Under the pieces are notes generated by a model, which made no database searches, was not told the DNA's origin, and saw nothing but the letters and a program-made list of their open reading frames with translations. A program made the translations under genes and the position numbers. 64,000 nt of DNA. Source: Ornithinibacillus contaminans. Its GTDB lineage: Bacteria; Bacillota; Bacilli; Bacillales; Amphibacillaceae. Within the stretch, counting starts at the first letter, position 1; each line of letters starts with the position of its first letter. Below, piece after piece: positions 16,532-25,140 of the stretch. Location: NCBI RefSeq assembly GCF_001038425.2, contig NZ_LDPV02000052.1:62001-126000 (forward strand). Direction: 5' to 3'.

Positions 16532-16858
16532 ATGCCAGATTTCTATCGAGCATTAGGTGATCCGACGAGGCGGGGTATATTAAGCATGCTTAAAAAAGGG
16601 CATCTGACACAAAAAGAAATAGTGGAGGCTTTTCCTATCTCACAGCCTGCCATAAAGAAGCACTTAACAATTCTGTTGGAAGAGAAGTTGATAGCAGAAG
16701 AGCTAAGTGGCAAGTTTCGTCTTTACACCTTAAATCTTGATATGCTACAAACTGCCTATAACGAAATGCTTCAGTACATCGGAGATCTACTTGATGATAA
16801 ACTCGTAAGTTTAAAAAACTATGTGGAAAAAGGAGAAATTCGAGATGAACAAGAGTAA
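16532..16858 (+). CDS. ArsR-family transcriptional regulator
   Basis: Winged-helix repressor of 108 residues. The N-terminus (FYRALGDPTRRGILSML) and recognition helix region (ISQPAIKKHLTILLEEKLI) are typical. There are no Cys pairs for metal binding, so it belongs to the non-metal SdpR-like branch often paired with AHSA1 proteins. The ATG at 16532 has GTGAGGG seven bases away; the ATG at 16526 touches that site. It overlaps the next gene by 14 bases and probably represses its own operon through the palindrome at 16495. Confidence 0.88.
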   Translation: MPDFYRALGDPTRRGILSMLKKGHLTQKEIVEAFPISQPAIKKHLTILLEEKLIAEELSGKFRLYTLNLDMLQTAYNEMLQYIGDLLDDKLVSLKNYVEKGEIRDEQE

Positions 16859-17543
16859 GGATTCCGTAAAACGTGAAATTGTTATCAACGCACCACTTGC
16901 AAAAGTGTGGGATGCCTTAACAAAACCAGAGCATCTAAATCGTTGGTACACAAAAGAAGCTAAACTTGATTTTCGTGTTGGTGGAAAAGGGTATATGAAT
17001 CATGGTTGGGGAGTTGAATCAGAAGGAATATTCTCAGAAATAGTTGACAGGAAGTATTTTGTACTACAAAGTCCTGATGGTGATTTTAAAACCATTACAT
17101 CGCTACAAGAGGTTGAAAATGGGATCAAAGTAAGTATTGAATATCAAGCATCGTTCATGGATAAATTGGAAATGGCATCTAAAGAAAATATGCTATTTGG
17201 TACTGGTCAGTTTTTAGAAAATCTTAAGCTTGTATATGAAAAAGGGATAGATAATCGGAAAAATTTGTGGAGAACTTGGATTGGCATTATCCATGCGTCG
17301 AATCTTGATGGGATTGGTACAAAGGTTCTACACGTTAAAGAAGGATCTAATGCTGATATCGCAGGAATAAAAGCAGGTGATAGTATAACCGGAATTGATG
17401 GAGAAGCAGTGGATGGTTATGAGTCATTTGAACGCTTAGTAAATGAAAAAACGGTGAATTCTATTGTGTCATTAGCCATTCTTAGAGGAGGAAATAAGTT
17501 CGAAGTAAAATGTGAAGCTTGGGCCTATCCAGTTCCTTACTAA
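16845..17543 (+). CDS. AHSA1/SRPBCC domain protein with C-terminal PDZ domain
   Basis: The 232-residue protein starts with an AHSA1 (SRPBCC) domain: REIVINAPLAKVWDALTKPE, LNRWYTKEAKLDFRVGG, GIFSEI (residues about 8-140). A second region, about residues 145-225, reads as a PDZ domain: WIGI, VLHVKEGSNADIAGIKAGD, ITGIDGEAVDGYESF and VSLAILRGG. The ATG at 16845 follows AAAGGAG inside the arsR gene. A hydrophobic-ligand-binding domain joined to a peptide-binding domain without a protease is unusual. There is no signal or membrane segment, so it is cytosolic. Confidence 0.83.
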   Translation: MNKSKDSVKREIVINAPLAKVWDALTKPEHLNRWYTKEAKLDFRVGGKGYMNHGWGVESEGIFSEIVDRKYFVLQSPDGDFKTITSLQEVENGIKVSIEYQASFMDKLEMASKENMLFGTGQFLENLKLVYEKGIDNRKNLWRTWIGIIHASNLDGIGTKVLHVKEGSNADIAGIKAGDSITGIDGEAVDGYESFERLVNEKTVNSIVSLAILRGGNKFEVKCEAWAYPVPY

Positions 17544-17559
17544 TATGAAATGCTACATG

Positions 17560-17598
17560 AAAAAACATGGAATAGGGATTAACTACCTTATTCCATGC
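17560..17598 (-). terminator. Terminator of pdxK (usable by both strands)
   Basis: CATGGAATA arms with GGG/CC(T)T around an 8-base loop; read on the minus strand it ends in TTTTTT. It separates convergent genes. Confidence 0.75.
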
Positions 17599-17610
17599 TA
17601 TCTATTTGAA

Positions 17611-18414
17611 TTACTTTTTATTATAAGCCCCGTGCATAACTGGACCAACATATTCATTTAGCTTCCAGCCATGTTTAATCGCTGCTGAAACGAACTTCTT
17701 CGCATTTGTTACGGCATCAACAACAGATTGTCCGTTAGCTAGATTAGCAGTAATTGCTGCTGCAAATGTACATCCGGCCCCATGGTTGTAGGTGGTATCA
17801 ATCTTGTCGCTTTCTAATAGTGTGAAGTCTTTACCGTCATAGAATAAGTCGACTGCTTTTTCATGCTCAATTGCTCTTCCACCTTTAATGACAACGTTTT
17901 TAGCACCAAGTTCATGGATTTTAACAGCAGCTTCCTTCATGCCATCAATCGTTTTGATTGGACCAGAAGTTTGAGCAAGTTGCCATGCTTCAAAAAGGTT
18001 TGGTGTTGTTACAAGTGATAATGGCAGTAATACCTCACGCATCGCATCCGTATTTTCAGGTAGAAGTAATTCATCTTCCCCTTTACATACCATTACTGGA
18101 TCTAGTACATATTTCTCAATAGCATGCTCCTTAATCTTTTTAGCACCAAGCTGAATAACATCAACAGTACCAAGCATACCTGACTTCATGGCATCCACAC
18201 CAACAGACAGAACTGTATCCAATTGTTTTTCTACAATATCTACATCAATAGTTGTTACATTATGATTCCAACCATTTGGTTCCATGGTCACAATAGAGGT
18301 TAGCGCATTCATCCCATAAACGTTATGTTCTTGGAATGTCTTCAAATCTGCTTGAATACCTGCACCACCACTAGTATCAGAACCAGCAAGGGTTAAAGCT
18401 TTTTTCATCGTCAA
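17611..18414 (-). CDS. pdxK: Pyridoxine/pyridoxal kinase (PdxK, ThiD-like fold)
   Basis: Ribokinase-fold enzyme that phosphorylates B6 vitamers in the salvage pathway. The 267-residue protein tracks B. subtilis PdxK: KALTLAGSDTSGGAGIQADLK, YGMNALTSIVTM, VDAMKSGMLGTVD, YVLDPVMVCKGEDELL and YNHGAGCTFAAAI with the catalytic Asp region replaced in the same NHGAGC context seen in that family. The TTG at 18414 has AGGGGG at good spacing; an ATG two codons later is the alternative. It is monocistronic with its own terminator. Confidence 0.9.
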   Translation of the reverse strand: MTMKKALTLAGSDTSGGAGIQADLKTFQEHNVYGMNALTSIVTMEPNGWNHNVTTIDVDIVEKQLDTVLSVGVDAMKSGMLGTVDVIQLGAKKIKEHAIEKYVLDPVMVCKGEDELLLPENTDAMREVLLPLSLVTTPNLFEAWQLAQTSGPIKTIDGMKEAAVKIHELGAKNVVIKGGRAIEHEKAVDLFYDGKDFTLLESDKIDTTYNHGAGCTFAAAITANLANGQSVVDAVTNAKKFVSAAIKHGWKLNEYVGPVMHGAYNKK

Positions 18415-18512
18415 GGTAAATCCCCCTTAAATTTAATTCATAGACAATTACTAGGATATAATACTTTACCGAGAAAATAAAGGATACATACTCAATGACT
18501 AGATGAATAGAA

Positions 18513-18595
18513 AACCCCAGCCTCAATTGTGAACTGCACCCTAATAGTTAGACCATCTAAGTATGGGAGGTGTAGTTCAGTGGAAGGTTGGGGTT
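18513..18595. repeat. Palindromic element of 83 bp
   Basis: Outer arms AACCCCAGCCT and AGGTTGGGGTT, inner arms GAACTGCACC and GGTGTAGTTC. The centre contains CACCCTAATAGTTAGAC, close to CACCCCAAAAAGTTAGAC in the odhB terminator at 61330. It lies just beyond the stop of the manganese catalase gene. It has no T tract, so it is more likely an interspersed repeat than a terminator. Confidence 0.65.
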
Positions 18596-18602
18596 ATTAC
18601 AA

Positions 18603-19481
18603 TTACATGACAGGACCTTGTTGATCAAAGTGTGATTGATCTGCAGATGGCGGTATTTTTCCAGGTATTGGCGTGTTGTGAATATAGGCAGGTGCTGGGT
18701 TTAGCGTAGGCATCTCTCCCATTGGTTCGGGATTCGCGACATATTCAATCGTTGCTTGCTTATCCATACTTTCACCACTAGCCCATCTACCTTGGGCACT
18801 GTCTTCGCCTTCTGAAAAACTCATGAATTTATAGGATACCTCTTGTACTTCTAAGTTTTGTGGGAAAGTACTTGGTACAATTGGTTTCTCTGTTTGTTCT
18901 AGTTCTTCAATAGCGGCCATCCATTGGTTCTGATGCATCGTGTCGCGAGCGAGTAGGAAGGATAGCATATCACGAACACCTGGATCTGTCGTCATCTCAT
19001 AGAGACGTGCTACTTGTAAGCGACCTTGTGATTCTGCATTTAGATTGGATCGAAAATCTGCTAGTAAATTACCACTCGCCACAATGTAACGTGATGTCCA
19101 TGGGTAGCCTACACTATCGGTTGGGGTAGCGCCTAAGCCAGAAACAATGGCATGCTGTGGATTCATACCACCAAGAACGGCTTCCACAGCAGGATTCTGT
19201 CCTGCGACCTCTTCTTGAACGTTGGCTGGTGCACCGTCTAGTAGTTGGGCAATCATGGTCGCAATCATCTCGACATGGCCAATCTCTTCGGTACCAATGT
19301 CTAAAATCATATCCTTGTATTTTGCTTCGGCGCGACAGTTCCAGCCTTGAAATAAGTATTGCATCATGACACTTATCTCACCAAATTGCCCGCCTAATAT
19401 TTCCTGGAGTTTTTTTGCGTAGACAGGATCAGGTTGAGAGGGCTTCGCCTTGTAATGTAGTGCTTTCATATGGTGAAACAT
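18603..19481 (-). CDS. Manganese catalase
   Basis: Di-manganese, ferritin-fold catalase that removes hydrogen peroxide; cytosolic or, in spore formers, sometimes spore-associated. The 292-residue protein shows the metal-binding Glu/His pattern: GGQFGEISVMMQYLFQ (Glu about 35), EEIGHVEMIATMIAQL (Glu and His about 65-70), and RDTMHQNQWMAAIEEL (His about 180). The long Pro-rich C-terminal tail matches full-length KatN/YdbD proteins rather than the shorter CotJC. The start has AGGAGTGATGGT on the minus strand. Confidence 0.93.
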   Translation of the reverse strand: MFHHMKALHYKAKPSQPDPVYAKKLQEILGGQFGEISVMMQYLFQGWNCRAEAKYKDMILDIGTEEIGHVEMIATMIAQLLDGAPANVQEEVAGQNPAVEAVLGGMNPQHAIVSGLGATPTDSVGYPWTSRYIVASGNLLADFRSNLNAESQGRLQVARLYEMTTDPGVRDMLSFLLARDTMHQNQWMAAIEELEQTEKPIVPSTFPQNLEVQEVSYKFMSFSEGEDSAQGRWASGESMDKQATIEYVANPEPMGEMPTLNPAPAYIHNTPIPGKIPPSADQSHFDQQGPVM

Positions 19482-19694
19482 ACCATCACTCCTTTACTAT
19501 GTTAATAAAGGTATTGTCTGTTAATAACTGGAAACTATACCTGTTTGTTTCGTATTCATGTAAAAAACTTTTACTTTCGTATAAGAGCAAGTACAATAGT
19601 AATAATAGAAGATACCAACTTTGTTCTTTCAGCCTCTATGTACGAATTTATTTTGCGCATGGGGCTATCGCTATTTTTAGGAGGGAAAATGAAC

Positions 19695-20024
19695 ATGGCA
19701 ACGATTGAAGATTTTATGAAGCTTGATTTTCGCATTGGTACTGTTATAGAAGCAGAAGCATTTCCAGAAGCACGAAAACCTGCGATAAAATTAGCAATTG
19801 ATTTTGGAGAATTAGGGGTGAAGCATTCATCTGCTCAAATTACGAAGCGCTATAATCCGGAAGTGCTAATTGGTAGACAGGTTGTAGCGGTTGTTAATTT
19901 CCCACCGCGAAGGATTGCCGGATTTAAATCAGAAGTGTTAGTTCTTGGCGGTATGCCAGGGGAGGACGATGTCGTTCTATTAGCACCAGATGAACAAGTA
20001 GAAAATGGCACTAAAATATCCTAA
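19695..20024 (+). CDS. csaA: CsaA, tRNA-binding-domain chaperone-like protein
   Basis: Small dimeric protein with an OB-fold tRNA-binding domain, described in B. subtilis as a chaperone linked to protein export. The 109-residue sequence matches it closely: [54 protein letters not shown] and a final NGTKIS. The frame stays open upstream to 19545, but AGGAGGG nine bases before the ATG at 19695 and the family N-terminus (MA-I-DF) fix the start. Confidence 0.94.
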   Translation: MATIEDFMKLDFRIGTVIEAEAFPEARKPAIKLAIDFGELGVKHSSAQITKRYNPEVLIGRQVVAVVNFPPRRIAGFKSEVLVLGGMPGEDDVVLLAPDEQVENGTKIS

Positions 20025-20068
20025 TACTTTCAACGCTAGGTTTACATATTAAAGGAGATTGTTGTTTT

Positions 20069-20758
20069 ATGCTGAAAAACTCAGAACGATTTATTACCGC
20101 TTTTAATCGGATTGATAAGGCATTGGATTCTGAATTGAATCAGAGTAGGGGAATTGGTTTTTCAAAAGCAGTGCGTATTTTAGCGAAGTATAACGCGGTA
20201 GTGAATCGATATAAGGAAGACTTGTTGGAATATGCGGAGTTACGAAATGCTATCGTACATAATCGGATGGACACAATCCATGTTATTGCGGAACCACATG
20301 ACTCTGTTGTAGCACATATGGAGAAAATTGAACAAGCTATTACCGAGCCAAAGCGCGTTATTCCAATGTTTTCAAAAGAGGTCTATTCCTTTGCTAGTAA
20401 GGATACATTATCGGATTTATTAGACGTGATTTATCGGGAAGGATATTCTAAGTTTCCAGTGTATAATCACGACGTATTTATTGGATTAGTAACAGAAAGC
20501 GGTATTACAAAATGGCTGGCAGAACATAAGCAAACAAGCATTAGTGAAGTTACCATTGAAGAGATTATTCCTTATCAGAAGGAGTCTAATTATCAATTCG
20601 TTGCGAAAACTACGACAGTCTATCAGGTGGTCGATTTATTTAAGGAACACATTAGCAAAGGGAATCGTCTCGATGCACTTCTTATTTCTGAAACAGGTGA
20701 AAAACAGGAGCCTTTGTTAGGAATTATAACTGCTTGGGATATTATGGGAATCGAGTGA
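20069..20758 (+). CDS. HEPN-like N-terminal domain plus CBS pair
   Basis: The 229-residue protein has an all-helical N-terminal half (residues 1-90) containing ELRNAIVHNR, where R59-N-A-I-V-H64 fits the RX4-6H motif of HEPN domains. Residues about 95-229 form a CBS pair: MFSKEVYSFASKDTLSDLLD, FPVYNHDVFIGLVTE and DALLISETG with LLGIITAWDIM. CBS pairs bind adenine nucleotides, so nucleotide-sensing of the helical part is plausible. RNase activity is a possibility only; many HEPN domains are inactive. It is monocistronic with a terminator after it. Confidence 0.7.
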   Translation: MLKNSERFITAFNRIDKALDSELNQSRGIGFSKAVRILAKYNAVVNRYKEDLLEYAELRNAIVHNRMDTIHVIAEPHDSVVAHMEKIEQAITEPKRVIPMFSKEVYSFASKDTLSDLLDVIYREGYSKFPVYNHDVFIGLVTESGITKWLAEHKQTSISEVTIEEIIPYQKESNYQFVAKTTTVYQVVDLFKEHISKGNRLDALLISETGEKQEPLLGIITAWDIMGIE

Positions 20759-20776
20759 ACGGAATAATCGTAAAAG

Positions 20777-20823
20777 AAGTTTGAGCGAGGGTTAGTTACT
20801 ATCGCTTGAACTTTATTTTTTTT
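20777..20823 (+). terminator. Terminator of the HEPN-CBS gene
   Basis: AAGTTTGAGCGA and TCGCTTGAACTT arms followed by TATTTTTTTT. Confidence 0.8.
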
Positions 20824-21035
20824 ATAAATATGGGAACGAATTAACATAACGTTCTCCTATTGGAGGAGACAGTATCTAGTTTTAATGGTTATTGGAATTA
20901 TTCAGGTATGTTATATTGGAAACTTGTTGAATTGATAGTATTTGGTTGGAAATGTCATTTCAATCATTAGGTGACATAAAATATAGTTGTTGTGGTATCA
21001 ATAAGTATGAGATAAACAGAGAAAGAAGGAGTACT

Positions 21036-22448
21036 ATGGATAGAAGTCTAGCGGAGCAACAAACAGAGCCAATCCGTAAAGTCCCACTAATCATCGTGTT
21101 ATTATCTGGGGCTTTTCTAGCGATTCTAAATCAAACCCTTTTAGCTACTGCATTACCAGTGATTAAGGATGATTTGCAAATAAACGATAATACCGTGCAA
21201 TGGTTACAATCAATTTTTATGCTGGTGAATGGGATCATGATTCCGATTACCGCATTTTTAATCGAGAGGTTTACAACAAGAGGATTATTTATGACGGCCA
21301 TGGGGTCATTTGCTTTAGGAACAATTGTCTGTGCAATTGCCCCTGAATTTTATACGTTGCTATTGGGACGAGTTCTCCAAGCAGCAGGTGCTGGAATCAT
21401 GATGCCATTAATGCAAACCATCATGTTCTTAATCTTCCCTAAGGAAAAAAGGGGTACGGCAATGGGGCTATTCGGATTAATTATTTCCTTTGCCCCAGCA
21501 ATAGGACCTACTTTATCAGGATATTTACTAGAGCATTATCCGTGGAGAAGTTTATTCTATGTTGTCTCACCAATTGCTATTATTGATGTAATTGTTGCGT
21601 ATTTTATCTTGAAAAATGTTACGAAACAAACATTTCCAAAGGTGGATATCCTATCGATTGTCCTGTCCTCATTAGGATTCGGTGGGTTACTATATGCATT
21701 TAGTACAGCTGGAAATGCAGGCTGGACTAGCTGGCAAGTGATTTTGACCATGTTACTTGGAGCGGTGACTCTGCTTTGGTTTATCTTACGACAGTTGAAA
21801 TTAGAAAAGCCTATCTTAGAGTTTCGTATTTTTAAAAATCCTGTTTTTACAATGACGACGGTATTAGGAATGGTAGTATTCTTAGCAATGATCGGTGGAG
21901 CCGTTATTCTGCCATTATTAATGCAAGATATGCTTGGATTTAGTCCGTTTGAATCTGGCTTAGCGTTGTTACCGGGTGCGATCGTCATGGGAATAATGAA
22001 CCCGATAACAGGTCGGTTATTCGATAAATATGGTGCGAAATGGTTATCTATTATAGGATTGTTAATACTTACGGTAAGTACGTTTTTCCTAACGGTTCTG
22101 ACACCAGAGACGACCTTCACATATATTGCAACAGTCCATACATTCCGAATGTTAGGAATTGCAATGGTGATGATGCCTGTTACAACAGCAGGATTGAATC
22201 AACTATCACCACAACTGCTTCCACATGGTACGGCAATGAATAATACCTTACGTCAGGTGGCTGGAGCTATCGGTACGGCTATGCTGGTTACAGTAATGAC
22301 GACGACCGCTATCCCAAAAGAAGGCTTGAGTGGCTATATTCATGGGGTAGACATGGCATTTGCGGTGGCAGGAATCATTGCTGCGGTAGGGTTAGTGATT
22401 ACTTTCTTCACAAAGTATGATCAAACGAGTGTCGCGAAAGAAAATTAA
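21036..22448 (+). CDS. DHA2-family MFS multidrug transporter (EmrB/QacA type)
   Basis: Proton-driven drug exporter of 470 residues with 14 predicted membrane helices. Signatures of the DHA2 family are ILNQTLLATALPVIKDDL in helix 1, WLQSIFMLVNGIMIP in helix 2, LLLGRVLQAAGAGIMMPLMQ (motif B/C) and FGLIISFAPAIGPTLSGYL (motif C). The frame is open upstream to 20946, but AGAAGGAG before the ATG at 21036 sets the start. A small palindrome, GAAATGTCATTTC at 20949-20961, lies in the upstream region and could be an operator. Its drug range is unknown. Confidence 0.9.
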   Translation: MDRSLAEQQTEPIRKVPLIIVLLSGAFLAILNQTLLATALPVIKDDLQINDNTVQWLQSIFMLVNGIMIPITAFLIERFTTRGLFMTAMGSFALGTIVCAIAPEFYTLLLGRVLQAAGAGIMMPLMQTIMFLIFPKEKRGTAMGLFGLIISFAPAIGPTLSGYLLEHYPWRSLFYVVSPIAIIDVIVAYFILKNVTKQTFPKVDILSIVLSSLGFGGLLYAFSTAGNAGWTSWQVILTMLLGAVTLLWFILRQLKLEKPILEFRIFKNPVFTMTTVLGMVVFLAMIGGAVILPLLMQDMLGFSPFESGLALLPGAIVMGIMNPITGRLFDKYGAKWLSIIGLLILTVSTFFLTVLTPETTFTYIATVHTFRMLGIAMVMMPVTTAGLNQLSPQLLPHGTAMNNTLRQVAGAIGTAMLVTVMTTTAIPKEGLSGYIHGVDMAFAVAGIIAAVGLVITFFTKYDQTSVAKEN

Positions 22449-22467
22449 TACCTCAATTCTTCATCGA

Positions 22468-22499
22468 AGCACTGGAATATTTTATTCCGGTGCTTTTTT
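22468..22499 (+). terminator. Terminator of the MFS gene
   Basis: AGCACTGGAATA and TATTCCGGTGCT arms followed by six T. Confidence 0.85.
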
Positions 22500-22557
22500 G
22501 CAGGAATTAAGCAGGTGAAAATAGAATAATTAATGTAGAAGATTTTGGGGGGATAAT

Positions 22558-23589
22558 ATGTTAATTAAACCACAGCATTTACAGCCGGGTGACAAAGTAG
22601 CAACAATTAGCTTGTCTTGGGGTGGAGCAGGCGATAAGGAATTACGCTGGCGATATGAACAGGGTGTTAGACGTATGGAGGAGATTTTTGGTCTTGAAGT
22701 AGTTCCAATGCCGAATAGCTTAAAAGGAACTGATTATTTATATAATCATCCAGAGGCTCGTGCAGAGGATCTTATGACAGCTTTTCAGGATAAGGATATT
22801 AAAGCTATTTTTTCTACCATTGGAGGAGACGATAGTATTCGGCTGTTACCCTATATTGACTATGAAGTGATTCGTAATAATCCCAAAATATTCATGGGCT
22901 TTTCGGATACGACGATAGCACATTATATTTGTTATAAGGCAGGTGTATCCTCCTTTTATGGTCCAGCAGTTTTAACCGATTTTGCTGAGAATGTGGAAAT
23001 GCATGCCTACACGATTGATATGATAAACCGTATCCTTTTTTCTACGAATCAGATTGGTGAAATAAAAGCAGCGCCGGAATGGACTAGTGAATTTATACCC
23101 TGGGATGAGGGAAATAAAAATCGGAAACGCAAATTTTTACCGAATGCCGGTTATGAAGTGATTCAAGGAAAAGGGATAACCCAAGGGCGTCTGATAGGTG
23201 GGTGTATGGAAGTAATGGAGTTTATGAAAGGCACAACACTTTGGCCATCGCTGCAATCCTTTCAAAACAGTATCCTTTTCTTTGAAACCTCGGAAGAAAC
23301 ACCAGATCCTAGTTTCATTCGATATTGGCTGCGAAATTATGGCGCACAAGGTATATTGAACGTCGTAAATGGAATTATCTTTGCAAAGCCTTTGGACGAA
23401 AAATATTATGAAGAATATAAAGTCGAAATTAGAACGGTTTTAAAAGAATATGGTTTAGAAGAACTACCTGTTTTATATAATCTCAATTTTGGCCATACCG
23501 AACCGAAATTTATTTTGCCATATGGTGCAGTTGCAGAAATGGATTGTGAGAAGCGAACATTTTCTATAATCGACAATGGAGTGGAATAG
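22558..23589 (+). CDS. S66 family LD-carboxypeptidase/MccF-like peptidase
   Basis: Cytosolic serine peptidase of the S66 family, whose members trim murein tetrapeptides or give immunity to microcin C-type peptidyl-nucleotides. The 343-residue protein has FSTIGGDDSIRLLPYID, then MGFSDTTIAHY with the nucleophile Ser (about 121), an acidic residue region after GGCMEVM, and LNFGHTEPKF with the catalytic His (about 320). The DDS and MGFSDT context is closer to MccF than to LdcA. It is flanked by unrelated genes, so its role is open. Confidence 0.87.
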   Translation: MLIKPQHLQPGDKVATISLSWGGAGDKELRWRYEQGVRRMEEIFGLEVVPMPNSLKGTDYLYNHPEARAEDLMTAFQDKDIKAIFSTIGGDDSIRLLPYIDYEVIRNNPKIFMGFSDTTIAHYICYKAGVSSFYGPAVLTDFAENVEMHAYTIDMINRILFSTNQIGEIKAAPEWTSEFIPWDEGNKNRKRKFLPNAGYEVIQGKGITQGRLIGGCMEVMEFMKGTTLWPSLQSFQNSILFFETSEETPDPSFIRYWLRNYGAQGILNVVNGIIFAKPLDEKYYEEYKVEIRTVLKEYGLEELPVLYNLNFGHTEPKFILPYGAVAEMDCEKRTFSIIDNGVE

Positions 23590-23656
23590 TTTCCAAACTG
23601 TAAGACATATTTATTAGGTATGGGACTAAATTAAAATCCAAAAAGGAGATTTGCCG

Positions 23657-24253
23657 ATGAGGATTTTGGTTGTAGGGGCAAGTGGAACAATCGGAAGTAA
23701 AATATGCAACGTATTGGCTAATCATGAGATTATACGAGCAGGGCGAAATGGGATAGATGTTTCCGTAGATACAACGGTAGAGCAGAGTATCAAAGAGATG
23801 TATGAAAAAGTTGGTAAAGTGGATGCTGTGGTTAATGCTTCGGGTGGGGCGAACTTTGTTTCGGTAGCTGAATTAACGCCAGAATTAAATGAACGCGGTA
23901 TTCAAAGTAAGTTAAAAGGCCAAATAAACTTAGTCTTACTTGGGTTGAATTACGTCAATGACGGTGGTAGCTTCACCCTCACAACTGGAGTCATGATGGA
24001 TGATCCGATTCCATTAGGGGCATCTGCAGCAATGGCAAATGGTGGCGTGAAATCCTTTGTCAAAGCTGCATCTATAGAAATGCCCAGAGGTATTCGAATC
24101 AATAGTGTAAGTCCCAATGCTGTTTTGGAATCATGGGGCAGGTTGGAGAAGTTCTTCGCTGGTTTCACACCTGTTCCGGTTAACCGTGTTGCCCTTGCAT
24201 ATAAGAAGAGTGTGGAAGGGGCACAAACTGGACAAAATTATGAAGTGTACTAA
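23657..24253 (+). CDS. Short SDR-family protein lacking the catalytic tyrosine
   Basis: Rossmann protein of 198 residues with nucleotide motif VVGASGTIGSKI at the N-terminus, NASGG at the strand-4 position and RINSVSPNAVLES near the end. Where a classical SDR has YxxxK, this has SAAMANGGVKSF, so the Tyr is missing. Members of this short subgroup share that loss, so oxidoreductase activity is doubtful or uses another residue. The ATG at 23657 follows AAAAGGAG with eight bases between. Confidence 0.82.
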   Translation: MRILVVGASGTIGSKICNVLANHEIIRAGRNGIDVSVDTTVEQSIKEMYEKVGKVDAVVNASGGANFVSVAELTPELNERGIQSKLKGQINLVLLGLNYVNDGGSFTLTTGVMMDDPIPLGASAAMANGGVKSFVKAASIEMPRGIRINSVSPNAVLESWGRLEKFFAGFTPVPVNRVALAYKKSVEGAQTGQNYEVY

Positions 24254-24257
24254 AGAA

Positions 24258-24292
24258 CAAGGCTAACCCGGAGCTTTTGGTTAGCCTGTTAT
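24258..24292 (+). terminator. Hairpin after the SDR gene
   Basis: GGCTAACC and GGTTAGCC form a perfect 8-bp stem but are followed only by TGTTATTA, so termination would be weak. Confidence 0.5.
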
Positions 24293-24317
24293 TATGTGCT
24301 TAAGAAAGGAGAATAGC

Positions 24318-25118
24318 ATGTTAAAAGCGATTATGTTTGACCTTGATGATACGTTAATACATGACAAAAAGAGTATCAAGAAAGCATTCGAGGAAACTTG
24401 TAAAATTGCTGCTATCAAATACGATATCGAAGCAGTGTTTTTTGAAGAAAAGGTGCGTGAATGTGCTAAAGCTCTTTATTCTTCTTATGACGTGTACCCA
24501 TTTACAAAACGGATTGGGATTAATCCATTTGAAGGATTATGGGGAACGTTTGATGACGACGGAGAGGACTTTCAAAAACTCAGGGAAATTGCGCCATTAT
24601 ATCAAAGAAGTGTGTGGGCAAATGGGCTACAGGCAGTTGGGATTGAAGATAAGGAATTAGCGATAGAGCTAGCCACGGCATTTTCCGCATTTCGGAAACA
24701 GTTCTCCTATGTTTTTGATGACACCTATTCTGTTCTCGACCAGTTAAAAGGAGATTACTCTCTTGTGTTGTTAACGAATGGTGCACCATCCTTACAGCGT
24801 GCGAAGCTAGGCTTAACATCAGAATTAGCAGGATATTTTGATGAAATTATTGTTTCCGGTGATTTCGGGATAGGGAAGCCTGATTCAACCATTTTCCAGT
24901 ATGTATTAGATAGAGTAGCTGTTACGAAAGATGAAGTCATCATGGTTGGCGATAACTTAAATACAGATATCCTGGGTGCTAATCGTGTTGGGATTAAGAG
25001 TGTGTGGGTTAACCGTAATCAGAAAGTCACTACTGATATACAGCCTACTTTTCACATTGAAAAGCTAAAGGAATTAATTGGGATTCTCAATAAGTTAGGA
25101 GAGGTGGACGCTGTTTAA
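24318..25118 (+). CDS. HAD-superfamily hydrolase (YjjG/pyrimidine nucleotidase-like)
   Basis: Phosphatase of HAD subfamily IA, 266 residues. Motif I is IMFDLDDTLIHD (nucleophile Asp about residue 9), motif II VLLTNGAP, motif III Lys in GIGKPDSTIF, and motif IV MVGDNLNTDILGA. A helical cap lies between motifs I and II. The substrate may be a nucleotide or sugar phosphate; sequence does not decide. AAAGGAG before the ATG at 24318 sets the start. Confidence 0.88.
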   Translation: MLKAIMFDLDDTLIHDKKSIKKAFEETCKIAAIKYDIEAVFFEEKVRECAKALYSSYDVYPFTKRIGINPFEGLWGTFDDDGEDFQKLREIAPLYQRSVWANGLQAVGIEDKELAIELATAFSAFRKQFSYVFDDTYSVLDQLKGDYSLVLLTNGAPSLQRAKLGLTSELAGYFDEIIVSGDFGIGKPDSTIFQYVLDRVAVTKDEVIMVGDNLNTDILGANRVGIKSVWVNRNQKVTTDIQPTFHIEKLKELIGILNKLGEVDAV

Positions 25119-25140
25119 CGTGACTACCTCTCCATTTTTT
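25098..25140 (+). terminator. Terminator overlapping the end of the HAD gene
   Basis: GGAGAGGT and ACCTCTCC arms around a 20-base loop that includes the stop codon, followed by six T. Confidence 0.8.

Noticed and set aside
18513-18595. Terminator of the manganese catalase gene
   Set aside because: The palindrome is at the right place but has no T tract on the minus strand.
19415-19708. Plus-strand ORF between catalase and csaA
   Set aside because: Antisense to the start of the catalase gene and runs into csaA out of frame; no start signal.
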